Assembly: GCA_016125355.1 (NCBI GenBank)
Contig: WGLX01000001.1
Span: 64,137-128,136 of the forward strand
Direction of reading: 5' to 3'
DNA length: 64,000 nt
DNA from: Actinomycetales bacterium
Lineage (GTDB): Bacteria; Actinomycetota; Actinomycetes; S36-B12
Shown here: one piece after another, positions 1 to 9,284 of the stretch
Layout: every line of letters begins with the position of its first letter
Numbering within the stretch: position 1 is the first letter of the stretch
The notes under the pieces: generated by a model
Databases searched by the model: none
What the model saw: the letters and a program-made list of their open reading frames with translations, nothing else
What the model was told of the DNA's origin: nothing
Program-made: the position numbers and the translations under genes

Positions 1-44
1 CGCTGCGCGGGAGGTGACGCGCGAAGCGGATGCCCCGAGAACGA

Positions 45-85
45 CAGTGGAGGGCCCGGACGGTGACCGTCCGGGCCCTCCACTG
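45..85 (-). terminator. Terminator hairpin after the fasciclin gene
   Basis: A perfect 19-bp inverted repeat (arms 45-63 and 67-85) with a 3-nt loop starts 5 nt beyond the stop codon of the leftward fasciclin gene. It is GC-rich with only a weak T run beyond it. Position and stem strength favour a transcription terminator. Confidence 0.75.
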
Positions 86-90
86 ATGTC

Positions 91-723
91 TCACGGGGCG
101 AAGGGAAGCAGCACCCCGTCGATACCGTGCGCAATCTGCTTGTTGCCGTCGTTGATGTCCACCTGGTTCAGGATGACCCGGGGGTTGGCGATCTTCCGGG
201 CCTTGTCACCGAGGATGATCGCCGGCGCCTTCGTGACGCGCACCGAGATGGTCTTTCCTTCAGCGGTCTTCAGCTTGGCGCCGTTGGCCTTGAGGGCGTC
301 CGCGGACATGATCGTGCTGCCGGGCACGACGTGGTAGAGCAGCACCTGCTCCACGGTGTCGACGCCCAGTCCGGCCACGGTCTTGAAGGCAGCGGCCTCG
401 GTCTTGACCTTGTGACCCTTCAGCGCGGATGCGAGGTTCATGAACGCCTGATCATTCGGGATGAAGGCGGTGAGCGCGACGCTCCCGTCGGCGAGGACCT
501 TCACTGCGGAATCCGGCTTCGCCTGCAGGACCGCCTCCGCCGCCTTGGTCACGATGTCGTAGTCCTTGTGGTTGCCGTCGAACTTCGCCTTGCCGACGCC
601 GAGGACGGACGCGAGCGAGGTCTCCCCATCGGCGGCCTGAGCGGCGGGTGCGGCGATGAGGGCGGCGGCCCCGAGGGCAGCGGCCGCCGTGAGGGATGCG
701 ATGCGAGCGATCGAGTTACGCAT
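91..723 (-). CDS. Secreted fasciclin (FAS1) domain protein
   Basis: A 210-residue exported protein. Residues 1-31 are a signal peptide (basic N terminus, alanine-rich core, APAAQA cleavage region). One FAS1 domain follows, with the H1-type motif LTAFIPNDQAF, the central LLYHVVPG (YH motif) and the C-terminal IAHGIDGVLLP. FAS1 proteins such as mycobacterial MPT70/MPT83 are surface or secreted adhesion-type proteins. The ATG at 723 was chosen because AAGGAG precedes it and the signal peptide starts there; an upstream in-frame ATG at 864 would put a non-signal extension in front. It is divergent from an ECF sigma gene with a SigK/RskA-type anti-sigma factor, the same partnership as SigK with mpt70/mpt83, so sigma-dependent control is likely. 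Confidence 0.9.
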   Translation of the reverse strand: MRNSIARIASLTAAAALGAAALIAAPAAQAADGETSLASVLGVGKAKFDGNHKDYDIVTKAAEAVLQAKPDSAVKVLADGSVALTAFIPNDQAFMNLASALKGHKVKTEAAAFKTVAGLGVDTVEQVLLYHVVPGSTIMSADALKANGAKLKTAEGKTISVRVTKAPAIILGDKARKIANPRVILNQVDINDGNKQIAHGIDGVLLPFAP

Positions 724-776
724 GTGGTCTCCTTGGATCTGCCCTGATGGGCCCGCCCCCAGCGGGCGGTCACTCA

Positions 777-807
777 TACTTCGGGCCGAGTGCGACTTTC
801 GGATGCA
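777..807 (-). promoter_or_regulatory. Predicted ECF sigma promoter for the fasciclin gene
   Basis: On the minus strand, TGCATCCGA (807-799), then 15 nt, then CGAAGTA (783-777). The same arrangement with identical spacing faces the divergent sigma gene. The -35-like GCATCC and -10-like GAAGTA resemble the SigK consensus as I remember it (CCATCC and CGAAT). Predicted transcription would start about 45 nt before the ATG. Confidence 0.6.
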
Positions 808-844
808 ATCGCGCCAGACATTTTTCAATTTCTTTGCGATCTCC

Positions 845-875
845 TGCATCCGAGGCCCCGCCATCGGGTGAAGTA
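845..875 (+). promoter_or_regulatory. Predicted autoregulatory ECF sigma promoter
   Basis: TGCATCCGA (845-853), 15 nt, TGAAGTA (869-875). It matches the opposing fasciclin promoter in motif and spacing. The -10-like element ends 5 nt before the GTG at 881, so the transcript would start at or within a few bases of the start codon (leaderless). Confidence 0.6.
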
Positions 876-880
876 GGGGT

Positions 881-1549
881 GTGAGCGCCCTGCTGCCGGC
901 CCCGGCTTCGCTGAACGAGTCGTCGACTCGTGCGCCGGGGCTTAGATTGGTCAGGCTGCCGGAGGGGCAGGGAACCTTCGCCGAGGAGCCACCCTTGATC
1001 GAACGTGACGACCTCGATGTCGTCGACGGCTTCGTGGCGGGTGACGAGCAGGCGCTGTCCGAGGCCTACCGGCGATGGAGCGCCCTGGTGTACACCTCCG
1101 CGCTCCGCGCGACGGGCAGCGAGGCGGATGCCGCCGACGTCACCCAGTCCGTGTTCATCAGCGCCTGGCGGGGACGGTCCGGCTTCACCCCCGAGCGCGG
1201 CTCCCTTCCCGGCTGGCTCCTCGGCATCACCAGGCGCCGGATCGCCGACCACTGGCAGGAGCGTTCCCGAGAGTCGCAGCGGGTCTCGATGGTCGCAGAG
1301 AGCCTCGCTCCCGAGCCCGATCACCCGTCGCCCGATGCCGCAATCGATCGGGTGCTCCTGGCCGACGAGATCTCCCGGCTCGGCGACCCCCAGAGGCACA
1401 TCATCGAGCTCGCGTTCTTCGAGGACCTGACCCACGTGGAGATCGCCGAGCGCCTCGACCTGCCTCTGGGTACGGTCAAGAGCCACATCCGCCGTTCCCT
1501 GGAGCGGCTGCGCACGCGATTGGAGGTGGACGGTGCCGCACTGCGATGA
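881..1549 (+). CDS. ECF sigma factor, SigK-like
   Basis: A 222-residue sigma-70 family factor of the ECF group. Region 2 lies at about residues 50-115, with the [17 protein letters not shown] segment typical of region 2.2-2.4. Region 4 lies at about 165-215, with the helix-turn-helix [20 protein letters not shown]. The GTG at 881 is the first start in frame; about 40 residues precede region 2, so a later start is possible. The gene overlaps the downstream anti-sigma gene by 17 bp, so the two are co-translated. The partner has an RskA C-terminal domain and the divergent gene encodes a fasciclin protein, both hallmarks of the SigK system. An autoregulatory promoter is predicted directly in front. 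Confidence 0.88.
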   Translation: MSALLPAPASLNESSTRAPGLRLVRLPEGQGTFAEEPPLIERDDLDVVDGFVAGDEQALSEAYRRWSALVYTSALRATGSEADAADVTQSVFISAWRGRSGFTPERGSLPGWLLGITRRRIADHWQERSRESQRVSMVAESLAPEPDHPSPDAAIDRVLLADEISRLGDPQRHIIELAFFEDLTHVEIAERLDLPLGTVKSHIRRSLERLRTRLEVDGAALR

Positions 1550-2231
1550 GGGCGACCTTGCCCTGATGGCCCTCGGTGAGCCCGCTCGGCCCTCCGACGC
1601 CGAGCACCTGTCCGCGTGTGCCGAATGTCAGCAGCGCCTCGACGACCTGACCGCCCTGGTGCGTGCGTCACGTGACGTGACCAGCGCGGACCTCCCGCAG
1701 GTCCCCCCCGCCCTGGTGTGGGAGGGCATCCTCGAGGGGATCGCGGAGCCCGCCTCGGTCACGCCTCTGCGTACCGCGGCACCCGCGTCGCCGCGACGCG
1801 GACCCCGCTGGCTGCTGCTGGCGGCCGCGGCGGTCCTCGGGGTCATCGTCGGCGGCCTCGGGACCGCACTGGTCGTGACGCGCGACGCTCCTGCGGAGCT
1901 CATTGCCCAGGGCGAGCTGGCTCCTGTCGGCGAGTCACCGGTCACCGGAACCGCGGCCGTCCAGACGTCGGCGGCCGGCGAGACCTTGACCGTCTCGATC
2001 CCCGGCCTGTCCTCCCCCGGCGACGGCTATTACGAGGTATGGATGGCGACACCGGACACCTCGACGATGGTCGCCATCGGCACGCTGAATCCCGGGGAGA
2101 CCGCCACCTACACCCTGCCCGCCGGCATGAGCGTGACCGCCTACCCCGTGGTGGATGTCTCCCTCGAGCACTTCGACGGCGACAACACGCACAGCGCCAC
2201 GAGCATCGTGCGCGGCACTCTCCAGAGCTGA
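1533..2231 (+). CDS. Membrane anti-sigma factor, RskA-like, zinc-binding
   Basis: A 232-residue single-pass membrane protein. The N-terminal cytoplasmic part has the ZAS zinc motif HxxxCxxC (H25, C29, C32), which binds the ECF sigma factor. A transmembrane helix lies at about residues 92-113. The outer part carries the anti-sigma-K factor C-terminal domain, recognised by [11 protein letters not shown] and the closing segment [20 protein letters not shown]. It overlaps the sigma gene by 17 bp. RskA-type factors hold the sigma factor inactive and release it after regulated proteolysis; the trigger cannot be read from the sequence. Confidence 0.88.
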   Translation: MPHCDEGDLALMALGEPARPSDAEHLSACAECQQRLDDLTALVRASRDVTSADLPQVPPALVWEGILEGIAEPASVTPLRTAAPASPRRGPRWLLLAAAAVLGVIVGGLGTALVVTRDAPAELIAQGELAPVGESPVTGTAAVQTSAAGETLTVSIPGLSSPGDGYYEVWMATPDTSTMVAIGTLNPGETATYTLPAGMSVTAYPVVDVSLEHFDGDNTHSATSIVRGTLQS

Positions 2232-2246
2232 GCGGAACGGCGCCGG

Positions 2247-3362
2247 TCAGTCCACGACATCGGGGTACCGGAGGAATGCCTCGTGGAGTTCGTCTCGCCG
2301 TGCCTTGGCCGCCGCGACGCAGTCCGGATCGAGCTTGCCGTCGCGGGCCATGCGCTCCAGCTCGGCGATCGCGTCGTCCACGGCCCAGCCGGTCTTGTAC
2401 GGCCGCTCACTGACGAGGGCGTCGAAGACATCGGCCACCGAGATGATCCGGGCCTCGAGCGGAATGTCCTCACCGGCCAGCCCCCGCGGATAGCCGCTGC
2501 CGTCCATCGCCTCGTGGTGCAGCTCGACGATGTTCTTCAGGAGCTCATCATTCGGAAGCCGGTCCACGTGCAGTGTCAGGGTGATCCGCTCGATCATCTC
2601 CCGGCCGCGCGTGGTGTGGGTCTTCATGATCTCCCACTCCTCCGGGTCCAGCCGGCCCGGCTTGAGCAGGATCCGGTCGGGGATGGCGATCTTGCCGATG
2701 TCGTGCAGCGGCGCGTAGAGGTAGATCTGCTCGATGAACTCATCGTTGAGAGCGTGCTGCTCCGCCACCCCGCGGGCGATCACGCGCGCATAGCGGGACA
2801 TCCGGTTCAGGTGCGCACCCGTCTCGAAATCCCGGAACTCGGCGATGTCACGGGCCACCCCGACCGTGCCCATGATGGAGCGGATGGCCATCAGCTCGTT
2901 GGCCACCGCCATCGTGATGATGTTCGCGTACAGGACGAGCTCGCGCTGGAGCGCCGGTGTGAAGGTGTCCTTCCTGCGCGAGTCGAAGAAGATGAATCCG
3001 AACAAGTCGCCCTGGTAGTACATGGGGATGGTGAACGAGGACTCGTAGCCCTCGTTGAGCACGTACTCGGAGTGCACCGTCGTGGGCCGGAGCACCTCCT
3101 GCACGTTGTCGATCACCCGAAGCTCACGGGTGCGGGCAAGGTAGCTCAGGGACTCGCTGTCCTGCAGGCGGTACTGGTGTGCGGCGAGGGCCTCGCCATT
3201 CCGCGTGGAGTTGATGAACGTCTTCAGCAGGTCGTCGGAGCTGTCGTAGAGCGCGCACGCAACCCGCTCCACGTCGGGGGCGATCTCCAGCAGTTGATCG
3301 TGAATGCCCTGCAGCCGTTCCCCCAGGCTGCGGTACGACTCGGAGTTCAGATCAAGTTCCAC
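2247..3362 (-). CDS. GAF plus HD-GYP c-di-GMP phosphodiesterase
   Basis: A 371-residue cytoplasmic protein. A GAF-like sensory domain covers about residues 15-155. An HD-GYP domain covers about 170-340, with HDIGK at about 220 and the family-defining HHEAMDGSGYPRGL. HD-GYP proteins hydrolyse cyclic di-GMP. A GTG at 3362 was chosen over the longer ORF (3404) because GGGGAG lies in the right place before it. The gene is 66 bp downstream of a diguanylate cyclase gene on the same strand, so synthesis and breakdown of the same second messenger appear to be co-transcribed. The motifs are intact; the GAF ligand is unknown. Confidence 0.9.
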   Translation of the reverse strand: MELDLNSESYRSLGERLQGIHDQLLEIAPDVERVACALYDSSDDLLKTFINSTRNGEALAAHQYRLQDSESLSYLARTRELRVIDNVQEVLRPTTVHSEYVLNEGYESSFTIPMYYQGDLFGFIFFDSRRKDTFTPALQRELVLYANIITMAVANELMAIRSIMGTVGVARDIAEFRDFETGAHLNRMSRYARVIARGVAEQHALNDEFIEQIYLYAPLHDIGKIAIPDRILLKPGRLDPEEWEIMKTHTTRGREMIERITLTLHVDRLPNDELLKNIVELHHEAMDGSGYPRGLAGEDIPLEARIISVADVFDALVSERPYKTGWAVDDAIAELERMARDGKLDPDCVAAAKARRDELHEAFLRYPDVVD

Positions 3363-3428
3363 GCTCTCCCCACCCGCCCCCTCACGGGCGCCAGCATCCC
3401 ACAACAGGGGCGGTATCGCCCCTCCGCG

Positions 3429-4358
3429 TCAGCCCCGCGGGTGCTTCGTCTGGTACATCACGTGATCCGCGGCATCCACGGCGGTCAGAAGGGGCTCGTC
3501 CCTGTGCCATTCCACGACTCCTGCCGTCCAGCCGCTCCCCGAAAGGGCCCGCAGGCGCTGGAGCGTCGTGGCGGCCTCCTCGGACGAGCAGTTGGGGAGA
3601 ACGAGCGCGAACTCGTCCCCGCCGACTCGGGCCAGCAGGTCGGACGGCCGGAGGCCGCCTCGCCACGCCTCGACCAGCCCCGCGAGGAGGTCATCGCCGG
3701 CGCCATGCCCGTACTTGTCGTTGAACTGCTTGAACGCGTTGAGGTCCAGGACGACGACCGCGGTTGGCTGCTTGGCCCGAAGCGCCACGGCCCTCGCGAG
3801 TGGGGCACGCTCGTAGAGACCCTTGCGGTTCAAAGCACCCGTGAGCGGATCCGTGACCGCCGCCCGACCCAGGCGGCTGACGAGGAACCAGACGTGCACC
3901 GTGTTGGCGACGAACAGGATCATTGCCAACCAGATCACGAACGGATACTCGACCACCGGGTGGTACATCGTCGCGCCGACGAAGGCCACCGTGGTGATGA
4001 TGAGGAACACCGCCACCCGAGGAGCGCTCAACTGGTACGCGGCGAAGACGCCGAAGGCCATCAGACCGATCGAGTCCATCACCTGGACGGCTCCCGCCGG
4101 TGTGAACGTCGCGCTGACGGCCAGCAGCAGGCCCGATCCGGTCAGGGTGACGTCCATGTACCACCACGGCAGCCGACGACTGCCCACGAAGGTGAAGGCG
4201 GCCAGCAGGCCCCACAGCGCGCCGAGCAGCGCCTGGTGCTCGGGGATCATCCCGTCAGAGGCTGATCCCGCGAAGATGAAGGCGAAGGACAGCAAGCTCG
4301 CGGCCGCCTGCACGCCGATGAGCACAGGTATCTGCCGTCTGGCGTTCACGTCGACCAC
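3429..4358 (-). CDS. Membrane diguanylate cyclase (GGDEF)
   Basis: A 309-residue protein with about five or six membrane helices in residues 8-165 and a cytoplasmic GGDEF domain after that. The active-site signature GGDEF is at residues 246-250. An allosteric I-site RxxD (R237, D240) lies the canonical five residues before it, so c-di-GMP product inhibition is expected. The start is a GTG preceded by GGGGGAGG. No EAL domain is present; the HD-GYP enzyme immediately downstream probably supplies the opposing activity. The membrane part matches no named sensor I recognise. Confidence 0.9.
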   Translation of the reverse strand: MVDVNARRQIPVLIGVQAAASLLSFAFIFAGSASDGMIPEHQALLGALWGLLAAFTFVGSRRLPWWYMDVTLTGSGLLLAVSATFTPAGAVQVMDSIGLMAFGVFAAYQLSAPRVAVFLIITTVAFVGATMYHPVVEYPFVIWLAMILFVANTVHVWFLVSRLGRAAVTDPLTGALNRKGLYERAPLARAVALRAKQPTAVVVLDLNAFKQFNDKYGHGAGDDLLAGLVEAWRGGLRPSDLLARVGGDEFALVLPNCSSEEAATTLQRLRALSGSGWTAGVVEWHRDEPLLTAVDAADHVMYQTKHPRG

Positions 4359-4380
4359 CCTCCCCCGCGCCCATGATGGC

Positions 4381-4425
4381 GAAGGTCCGCCCGCGTTGCA
4401 GGGTCACCTGCGCGGGCGGACCTTC
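4381..4425 (-). terminator. Terminator hairpin after the class III aminotransferase
   Basis: A perfect 15-bp inverted repeat (4381-4395 and 4411-4425). The 15-nt loop contains a smaller CAGG/CCTG stem. It lies 8 bp after the stop of the leftward aminotransferase gene and before the GTG of the cyclase gene, so it should insulate the c-di-GMP pair from the operon upstream. Confidence 0.75.
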
Positions 4426-4432
4426 GACGACC

Positions 4433-5848
4433 TCAGGAGCGCAGGGCCTCCGCGAGCTCGGCGAACTCGCCGACCAGCAGGTCCATGTCGTCCTTGGTGT
4501 GCGCCAGCGAGACCAGCCACTGCTCGTCAAGCCCCGGAGGGGTGAGGATGCCCCGGTTGACGCCCCACAGCCAGCTCAACTCCGCCAGGCCGAAGTCGGT
4601 GCGCTTGTAGTCGCGGTAGTTCCGCAACGGGGTGGCCGACCAGGTGACCGCGCCCTTCACTCCGAAGCCCACGGTGTGCGCCGGGAGCTCGTACTTGGTG
4701 ATCAGCGCGTCCATGTCGGCCATCGCGCCGACGTTGAGCGCCTCCGCCTCGGCCAGCGCCTCGTGGGTGCACACCTCGTCGACAGCCGCCGCAGCAGCCA
4801 TCACGAGCGGGTTTCCGTTGTAGGTGCCGAAGTGCGGCATCCGGTTGTCGACGACTGCGGCCATGACCTCGGCCGTCCCGCCGAAGGCGGCGAGCGGCAG
4901 GCCACCCCCGATGCTCTTCGCGAGCGTCACGAGGTCCGGCTTGACGCCGAGTCGCTGGGATGCGCCCGCATATCCGGCCGTCAGGCCCGTCTTGACCTCG
5001 TCGAACACGAGCACCACGCCGTGGGCATCGCAGGCCGCCCGGACGCCCGCGAGGTAGCCCTGGTCGGGGAGGACGATGCCGATGTTCTCCAGCACCGGCT
5101 CGAGGACCACGGCAGCGATCTCATCGGCATGCTCCGCGAGGATGTACTGCAGGCGGGGAAGGTCGTTGTAGGGGACCACGTGGACCGTGCCGGCCTCGAC
5201 ATCGAAGGGCGCGACGGGAATCGGGGCATCCTCGGGGCCGGCGTCCTCGACGGCCGGCTTGACGGACACCGAGAGCGCGTCGTAGCCGCCGTGGTAGCCG
5301 CCCTCGATCTTCACGATGGCCTTCTTGCCCGTGTAGGCACGTGCCGTGCGCACCGCGTACATCGTGGCCTCGGTCCCGGAATTGGTGAACCTCAGCCGAT
5401 CGAGGCCGAACCGCTGCTGGAAGCGCTCCGCCACGGTGGTGGCGGTCGGCGACGGCGTCACGAACAGCGTGCCGGTCTCCTCGAGGGCCTTGGTCACGCT
5501 GGCGACCACCGTCGGATTGAGGTGCCCGACCAGCATGGCGCCGAAGCCCATGGACAGGTCCAGCAGCTTCCGGTCGTCCACATCGGTCAGCCAGGCGCCC
5601 CGAGCCTTGACGATCGAGATGGGGTACGGGTCCCAGTGCTGGAAGGAGGAGGTCACGCCGAGCGGCAGGGACTCGCTGGCGCGGACGTTGTGCTCCTTCG
5701 ACCCCGGGGTCGTGGCGGCGAAGCGGTCCCACTCCGCCGAGAGGAGTGCCTCAACGCGCCCGGGGTCCACCGGAGCCGACGACGCCGGGACGTGGCGCCA
5801 TGCTGCGGGATCGTGCGGGGGGACCTGAACGGGTGCGTCGGCGGTCAT
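4433..5848 (-). CDS. Class III PLP aminotransferase, glutamate-1-semialdehyde aminomutase-like
   Basis: A 471-residue PLP enzyme. The fold is shown by NSGTEATM (about 157-163), GGYHGGYD (183-190), FDEVKTG (282-288) and the Schiff-base lysine K311 in TLAKSIGGG. Overall pattern and length fit the glutamate-1-semialdehyde 2,1-aminomutase branch, though about 60 residues precede the usual start of the core. No other heme gene is nearby, so HemL is not a safe name; a dedicated aminotransferase of similar sequence is the alternative. It lies 64 bp after the P-type ATPase gene on the same strand and is followed by a strong terminator. Confidence 0.8.
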   Translation of the reverse strand: MTADAPVQVPPHDPAAWRHVPASSAPVDPGRVEALLSAEWDRFAATTPGSKEHNVRASESLPLGVTSSFQHWDPYPISIVKARGAWLTDVDDRKLLDLSMGFGAMLVGHLNPTVVASVTKALEETGTLFVTPSPTATTVAERFQQRFGLDRLRFTNSGTEATMYAVRTARAYTGKKAIVKIEGGYHGGYDALSVSVKPAVEDAGPEDAPIPVAPFDVEAGTVHVVPYNDLPRLQYILAEHADEIAAVVLEPVLENIGIVLPDQGYLAGVRAACDAHGVVLVFDEVKTGLTAGYAGASQRLGVKPDLVTLAKSIGGGLPLAAFGGTAEVMAAVVDNRMPHFGTYNGNPLVMAAAAAVDEVCTHEALAEAEALNVGAMADMDALITKYELPAHTVGFGVKGAVTWSATPLRNYRDYKRTDFGLAELSWLWGVNRGILTPPGLDEQWLVSLAHTKDDMDLLVGEFAELAEALRS

Positions 5849-5912
5849 CTGACCACTCCTCTTCGATAGGTGTCCCTCGATGCTAGCGAGGGTCGCGCTG
5901 CCGAGGGGACGT

Positions 5913-8591
5913 TCAGACTGGCCGGTCCACCCCTCGCGCCTTGTCCATCCGGGCGAGTCCGCTGCGGGAGATCCGCTTCTCCAGGGCGACGACCCCCATG
6001 ACCGCGGTGCCGAGAAGGGTCACGACGAGCCACCACGCCCACCCCACCGGACTCGTGTGGAAGGCCACATTGAGGGCGGGCAGGTAGGTCATGAGGATCT
6101 GCAGCACGATCATCACGCCCACACCGAGGAGCAGCAGCCGGTTCGAGAAGAGCCCCACCGTCAGGACGGAGCGATCGAGGACGCGGCAGTTGATGAGGTA
6201 GCCGATCTCCATCGCCACGAACGCGTTCATCGTGACCGTCCGGGCCGCCTCGTCCGAGAGTCCCTGCGCCTGGGCGAACTCGAACAGCAGGAAGCTCCCG
6301 AGGAGCATGAGCGTGCCCACGATGATGATCCTTCGGATGAGGACCGGGGTGAGGATCGGCCGCGACGGCGGCCGGGGCGGCCGCGACATGATCCCAGGCT
6401 CGCGGGGCTCGAAGGCGAGCATGAGTCCAAGCGCCACCGCCGTCGTCATGTTGATCCAGAGGATCTGCACGGGCAGCAGCGGCAGCGTGATGCCGCCGAC
6501 GATCGCTGCCAGCACCACGAGTCCCTCGCCAAGGTTGGTGGGCAGGGTCCAGGCGATGAACTTCGTGAGGTTGTCGAAGACGCTCCGCCCCTCCTCCACC
6601 GCTGCCTCGATCGTGGCGAAGTCGTCGTCCGTGAGCACCATGTCGGAGGCTTCCTTCGCCACCTCCGTGCCGATGTCACCCATCGCGATGCCGATGTCGG
6701 CCTGTCGCAGTGCGGGTGCGTCGTTGACGCCGTCCCCCGTCATGGCGACGACGTGCCCCTCCCGCTGGAGCACCTCCACGATGCGCAGCTTCTGCTCCGG
6801 CGAGACCCGGGCGAAGGCATCCGCGGAGTCGATCCGCTCCTGCAGGGATCGGCCCTCGATCGCGGCGAGCTCGGCGCCCGTCACGACGATCGGATCCTCG
6901 CCCGGTCTCGAGGAGATGCCGATCTGACGCGCCACCGCCCTCGCCGTATGCGCGTGATCGCCGGTGATCATCGTGACCCGGATACCCGCCGAGTGGCAGG
7001 CGGCCACCGACCGGAGGGCCTCTGCTCGCGGCGGATCGGACATCGCCTGCAGGCCGACGAAGCAGAGCGGAAGGGAGGTGAGCGGCCCGCTGGTGAAGCG
7101 CCACTCAGCCGAGACGTCGCACTGCGCAAACGCAAGGACGCGCAGAGCCCGATCCGCGAAGTCGTCGACCTGGCGCATCACGCTGTCCCTGTCCAGCGCG
7201 CGGTCGCTGCCGTCTGGACCGCGCTCCGATCGGCACAGAGCCAGGACATCCTCCACGGCGCCCTTGACGGTGACCCGCAGACGGTCATCTCCGGGAACCC
7301 TGTGCAGGGTGGCCATCATGCGGATTGCGGAGTCGAAGGGCATCGTGTCGACGCGCTCCCAGCGCTCGCGGCCGCCGAGATCGACGCAGCGGCACTGGGC
7401 CGCCGACGCCAGGAGGGCCACCTCGGTGGGATCCCCGACCGCGGTCCCATCCGGGTGCAGCAACGCGTCGTTGCAGAGGACACCCGCCCACAGGCATGCG
7501 GCGGCGTCCGCGTCGTCCTCACCTCCCAGCGGGAACGTTCGCGACCCGGCGTGGACGTACTGCACGGTCATCCGGTTCTGGGTGAGCGTCCCCGTCTTGT
7601 CCGTGCAGATGACCGTGGTGCTGCCGAGGGTCTCGGCGGCGGGCAGCCTTCGGATGATCGCGTTCCTGCGTGCCATGCGGGACACGCCGATGGCGAGCGT
7701 GATCGTCACGGCTGCAGGGAGCCCCTCGGGGATGGCGCCCACGGCGAGCGCCACGGCGGCCACGACCATCTCGGCGGCGGTCTCCCCCCGCAGCATGCCG
7801 ATGGCGAACGTCACCGCCGCGAGCCCGAGGATGATCACGGTCAGCCAGCGACTGAACCGGGTCAGTTTGCGCGTCAGGGGGGTCTGCACCCCCTCCGCCA
7901 GCCCGACCAGCTCGTGGATCCGGCCGACCTCCGTATCGCCTCCGGTCGCGACGACGATGCCGGAGCCCGTGCCAGCGGTTACGAGCGTGCCCGCGTACCC
8001 CATGTTCCGTCGGTCGGCGACCACGGTGGCCGAAGGGAGGACGACGATCTCCTTGTCCACCGGGAACGACTCCCCTGTCAACGCCGACTCGTCCATGGCG
8101 AGGTCGTGCGCCTCGATGAGGCGCAGGTCCGCGGGCACCTTGTCCCCGGCCTCCATGGCCACCAGGTCGCCGGGCACCACGTCTATGGAGTCGATGCGCT
8201 CGGTGCGGCCGTCTCGGATGACGGTGGTCCACGTGCGCGTCGCCGACGCGAGCGCCTCAAGAGCCCGATCCGCCCGCGACTCCTGCACGTAGCCGACCAC
8301 CGCGTTCACCAGGACCACTCCGATGATGACGGCGGTGTCGACGGTCTGGCCCACGAGGGCCGTGATCACCGCAGAGCCCAGCAGCACGTAGACGAGCGGA
8401 TTGTGGAACTGCCGGAGGAAGCGCAGCAGCGGGCCGTGTCCCCGTCGAGCCGGCAGCTGGTTGGCGCCGAAGGCCTCACGACGGCGCTCCACCTCGTCAT
8501 TCGTGAGCCCGCCGTGCGGGTCGGTCTCCAGCAGGAGGACGACCTCATGAACGGGAAGCTCATGATGGGCAGTGGACTGCCAGTCGCTCAT
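5913..8591 (-). CDS. P2A-type cation-transporting ATPase, CtpF/PacL-like
   Basis: An 892-residue P-type ATPase of full length: N-terminal cation-ATPase domain (about 10-80), TGES actuator loop (172-175), PEGLP in M4 (288-292), phosphorylated aspartate D331 in DKTGTLT, and the hinge GDGVNDAPALRQADIG. The C-terminal half has further membrane helices. PEGLP points to the calcium-type (P2A) branch, but M6 reads NMTTAVALG instead of the NLVTD of classical calcium pumps, which resembles mycobacterial CtpF as I recall it. Only 12 bp separate it from the lipoprotein gene upstream, so it probably belongs to the two-component operon. A tandem universal stress protein is nearby, as beside ctpF in M. tuberculosis. 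Confidence 0.9.
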   Translation of the reverse strand: MSDWQSTAHHELPVHEVVLLLETDPHGGLTNDEVERRREAFGANQLPARRGHGPLLRFLRQFHNPLVYVLLGSAVITALVGQTVDTAVIIGVVLVNAVVGYVQESRADRALEALASATRTWTTVIRDGRTERIDSIDVVPGDLVAMEAGDKVPADLRLIEAHDLAMDESALTGESFPVDKEIVVLPSATVVADRRNMGYAGTLVTAGTGSGIVVATGGDTEVGRIHELVGLAEGVQTPLTRKLTRFSRWLTVIILGLAAVTFAIGMLRGETAAEMVVAAVALAVGAIPEGLPAAVTITLAIGVSRMARRNAIIRRLPAAETLGSTTVICTDKTGTLTQNRMTVQYVHAGSRTFPLGGEDDADAAACLWAGVLCNDALLHPDGTAVGDPTEVALLASAAQCRCVDLGGRERWERVDTMPFDSAIRMMATLHRVPGDDRLRVTVKGAVEDVLALCRSERGPDGSDRALDRDSVMRQVDDFADRALRVLAFAQCDVSAEWRFTSGPLTSLPLCFVGLQAMSDPPRAEALRSVAACHSAGIRVTMITGDHAHTARAVARQIGISSRPGEDPIVVTGAELAAIEGRSLQERIDSADAFARVSPEQKLRIVEVLQREGHVVAMTGDGVNDAPALRQADIGIAMGDIGTEVAKEASDMVLTDDDFATIEAAVEEGRSVFDNLTKFIAWTLPTNLGEGLVVLAAIVGGITLPLLPVQILWINMTTAVALGLMLAFEPREPGIMSRPPRPPSRPILTPVLIRRIIIVGTLMLLGSFLLFEFAQAQGLSDEAARTVTMNAFVAMEIGYLINCRVLDRSVLTVGLFSNRLLLLGVGVMIVLQILMTYLPALNVAFHTSPVGWAWWLVVTLLGTAVMGVVALEKRISRSGLARMDKARGVDRPV

Positions 8592-8603
8592 GCGACCACC
8601 TGC

Positions 8604-9284
8604 CTAGGGCGAGGCGACGAGTGATCGGAAGTCGGCGGCGGTCGCCGGAAGGTCGAGCAGCCGACCGTCCGGCAGGGGGACCGCCAAGGAGGTTCCACCC
8701 TCGTCGACGAAGGCGACGGAGCTGGCTCCCGCATCGGTCAGGGAGAGCACGACCTGGCCGAGCAGCAGCACCTGCTCAGTCGGGGGCAGTGCGGTGAACG
8801 CCGTGCTCAACTGCACCGTGACGAGACTGGACGGCCCCCCGAAGACCGGTGGCCCGGACGGCGGAGTCGAGACGGTCGGGCCGGTGGAGGCCACGGTGGC
8901 CATGGGCAACCCGGTGATCGGGTCCAGGGCGATCGTGCGCACGCCCATGTCCGCGAGCGCCTGGTCCGGGCCCGCCGCCAGAGTGTCGAGGACCGACTCG
9001 GGCGAGCTGTCGAGTGGCAGGGTCGTCTGGACCGCGACCAGCTTGTCCTCGCGGACGAACCACACGATGAGCGTGTCCGGGTTCGGGGGAATCGGCGGAA
9101 GCGCCGTGGGCGACGGCGTGGGGGACGGTGACGGCGACGGCGAGTTGGCCACGCTGGGCACCTGGATCGGGGCGGGGATCACGTCGGACGGGATGGCCTG
9201 GGGATCGCCCTGGTCGGATACCCCGCAGCCCGCCAGCGCGACCAGCGCCGTCACGAGCAGAAGAAGAGATCGAGGTCGGATCAT
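8604..9284 (-). CDS. GerMN-domain lipoprotein
   Basis: A 226-residue predicted lipoprotein. The signal peptide ends in the lipobox LAGC (cysteine near residue 20). A proline/serine/threonine-rich linker (about 48-68) precedes a GerMN-like domain that ends in the segment with VLLLGQVVLSLTDAG. Its start overlaps the stop of the histidine kinase gene by 4 bp, so the two are translationally coupled. This resembles LpqB downstream of MtrAB, where the lipoprotein modulates the kinase, but here only one GerMN domain and no propeller is present. A sensory accessory role for the kinase is inference. Confidence 0.78.
   Translation of the reverse strand: MIRPRSLLLLVTALVALAGCGVSDQGDPQAIPSDVIPAPIQVPSVANSPSPSPSPTPSPTALPPIPPNPDTLIVWFVREDKLVAVQTTLPLDSSPESVLDTLAAGPDQALADMGVRTIALDPITGLPMATVASTGPTVSTPPSGPPVFGGPSSLVTVQLSTAFTALPPTEQVLLLGQVVLSLTDAGASSVAFVDEGGTSLAVPLPDGRLLDLPATAADFRSLVASP

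Noticed and set aside
2283-4265. Plus-strand ORF of 660 codons
   Set aside because: It lies opposite the HD-GYP and GGDEF genes, has no domain and an arginine/glycine/histidine-rich composition typical of antisense reading in GC-rich DNA.
5880-8624. Plus-strand ORF of 914 codons
   Set aside because: It is fully antisense to the P-type ATPase, whose motifs are complete. No protein family is visible in the long ORF.
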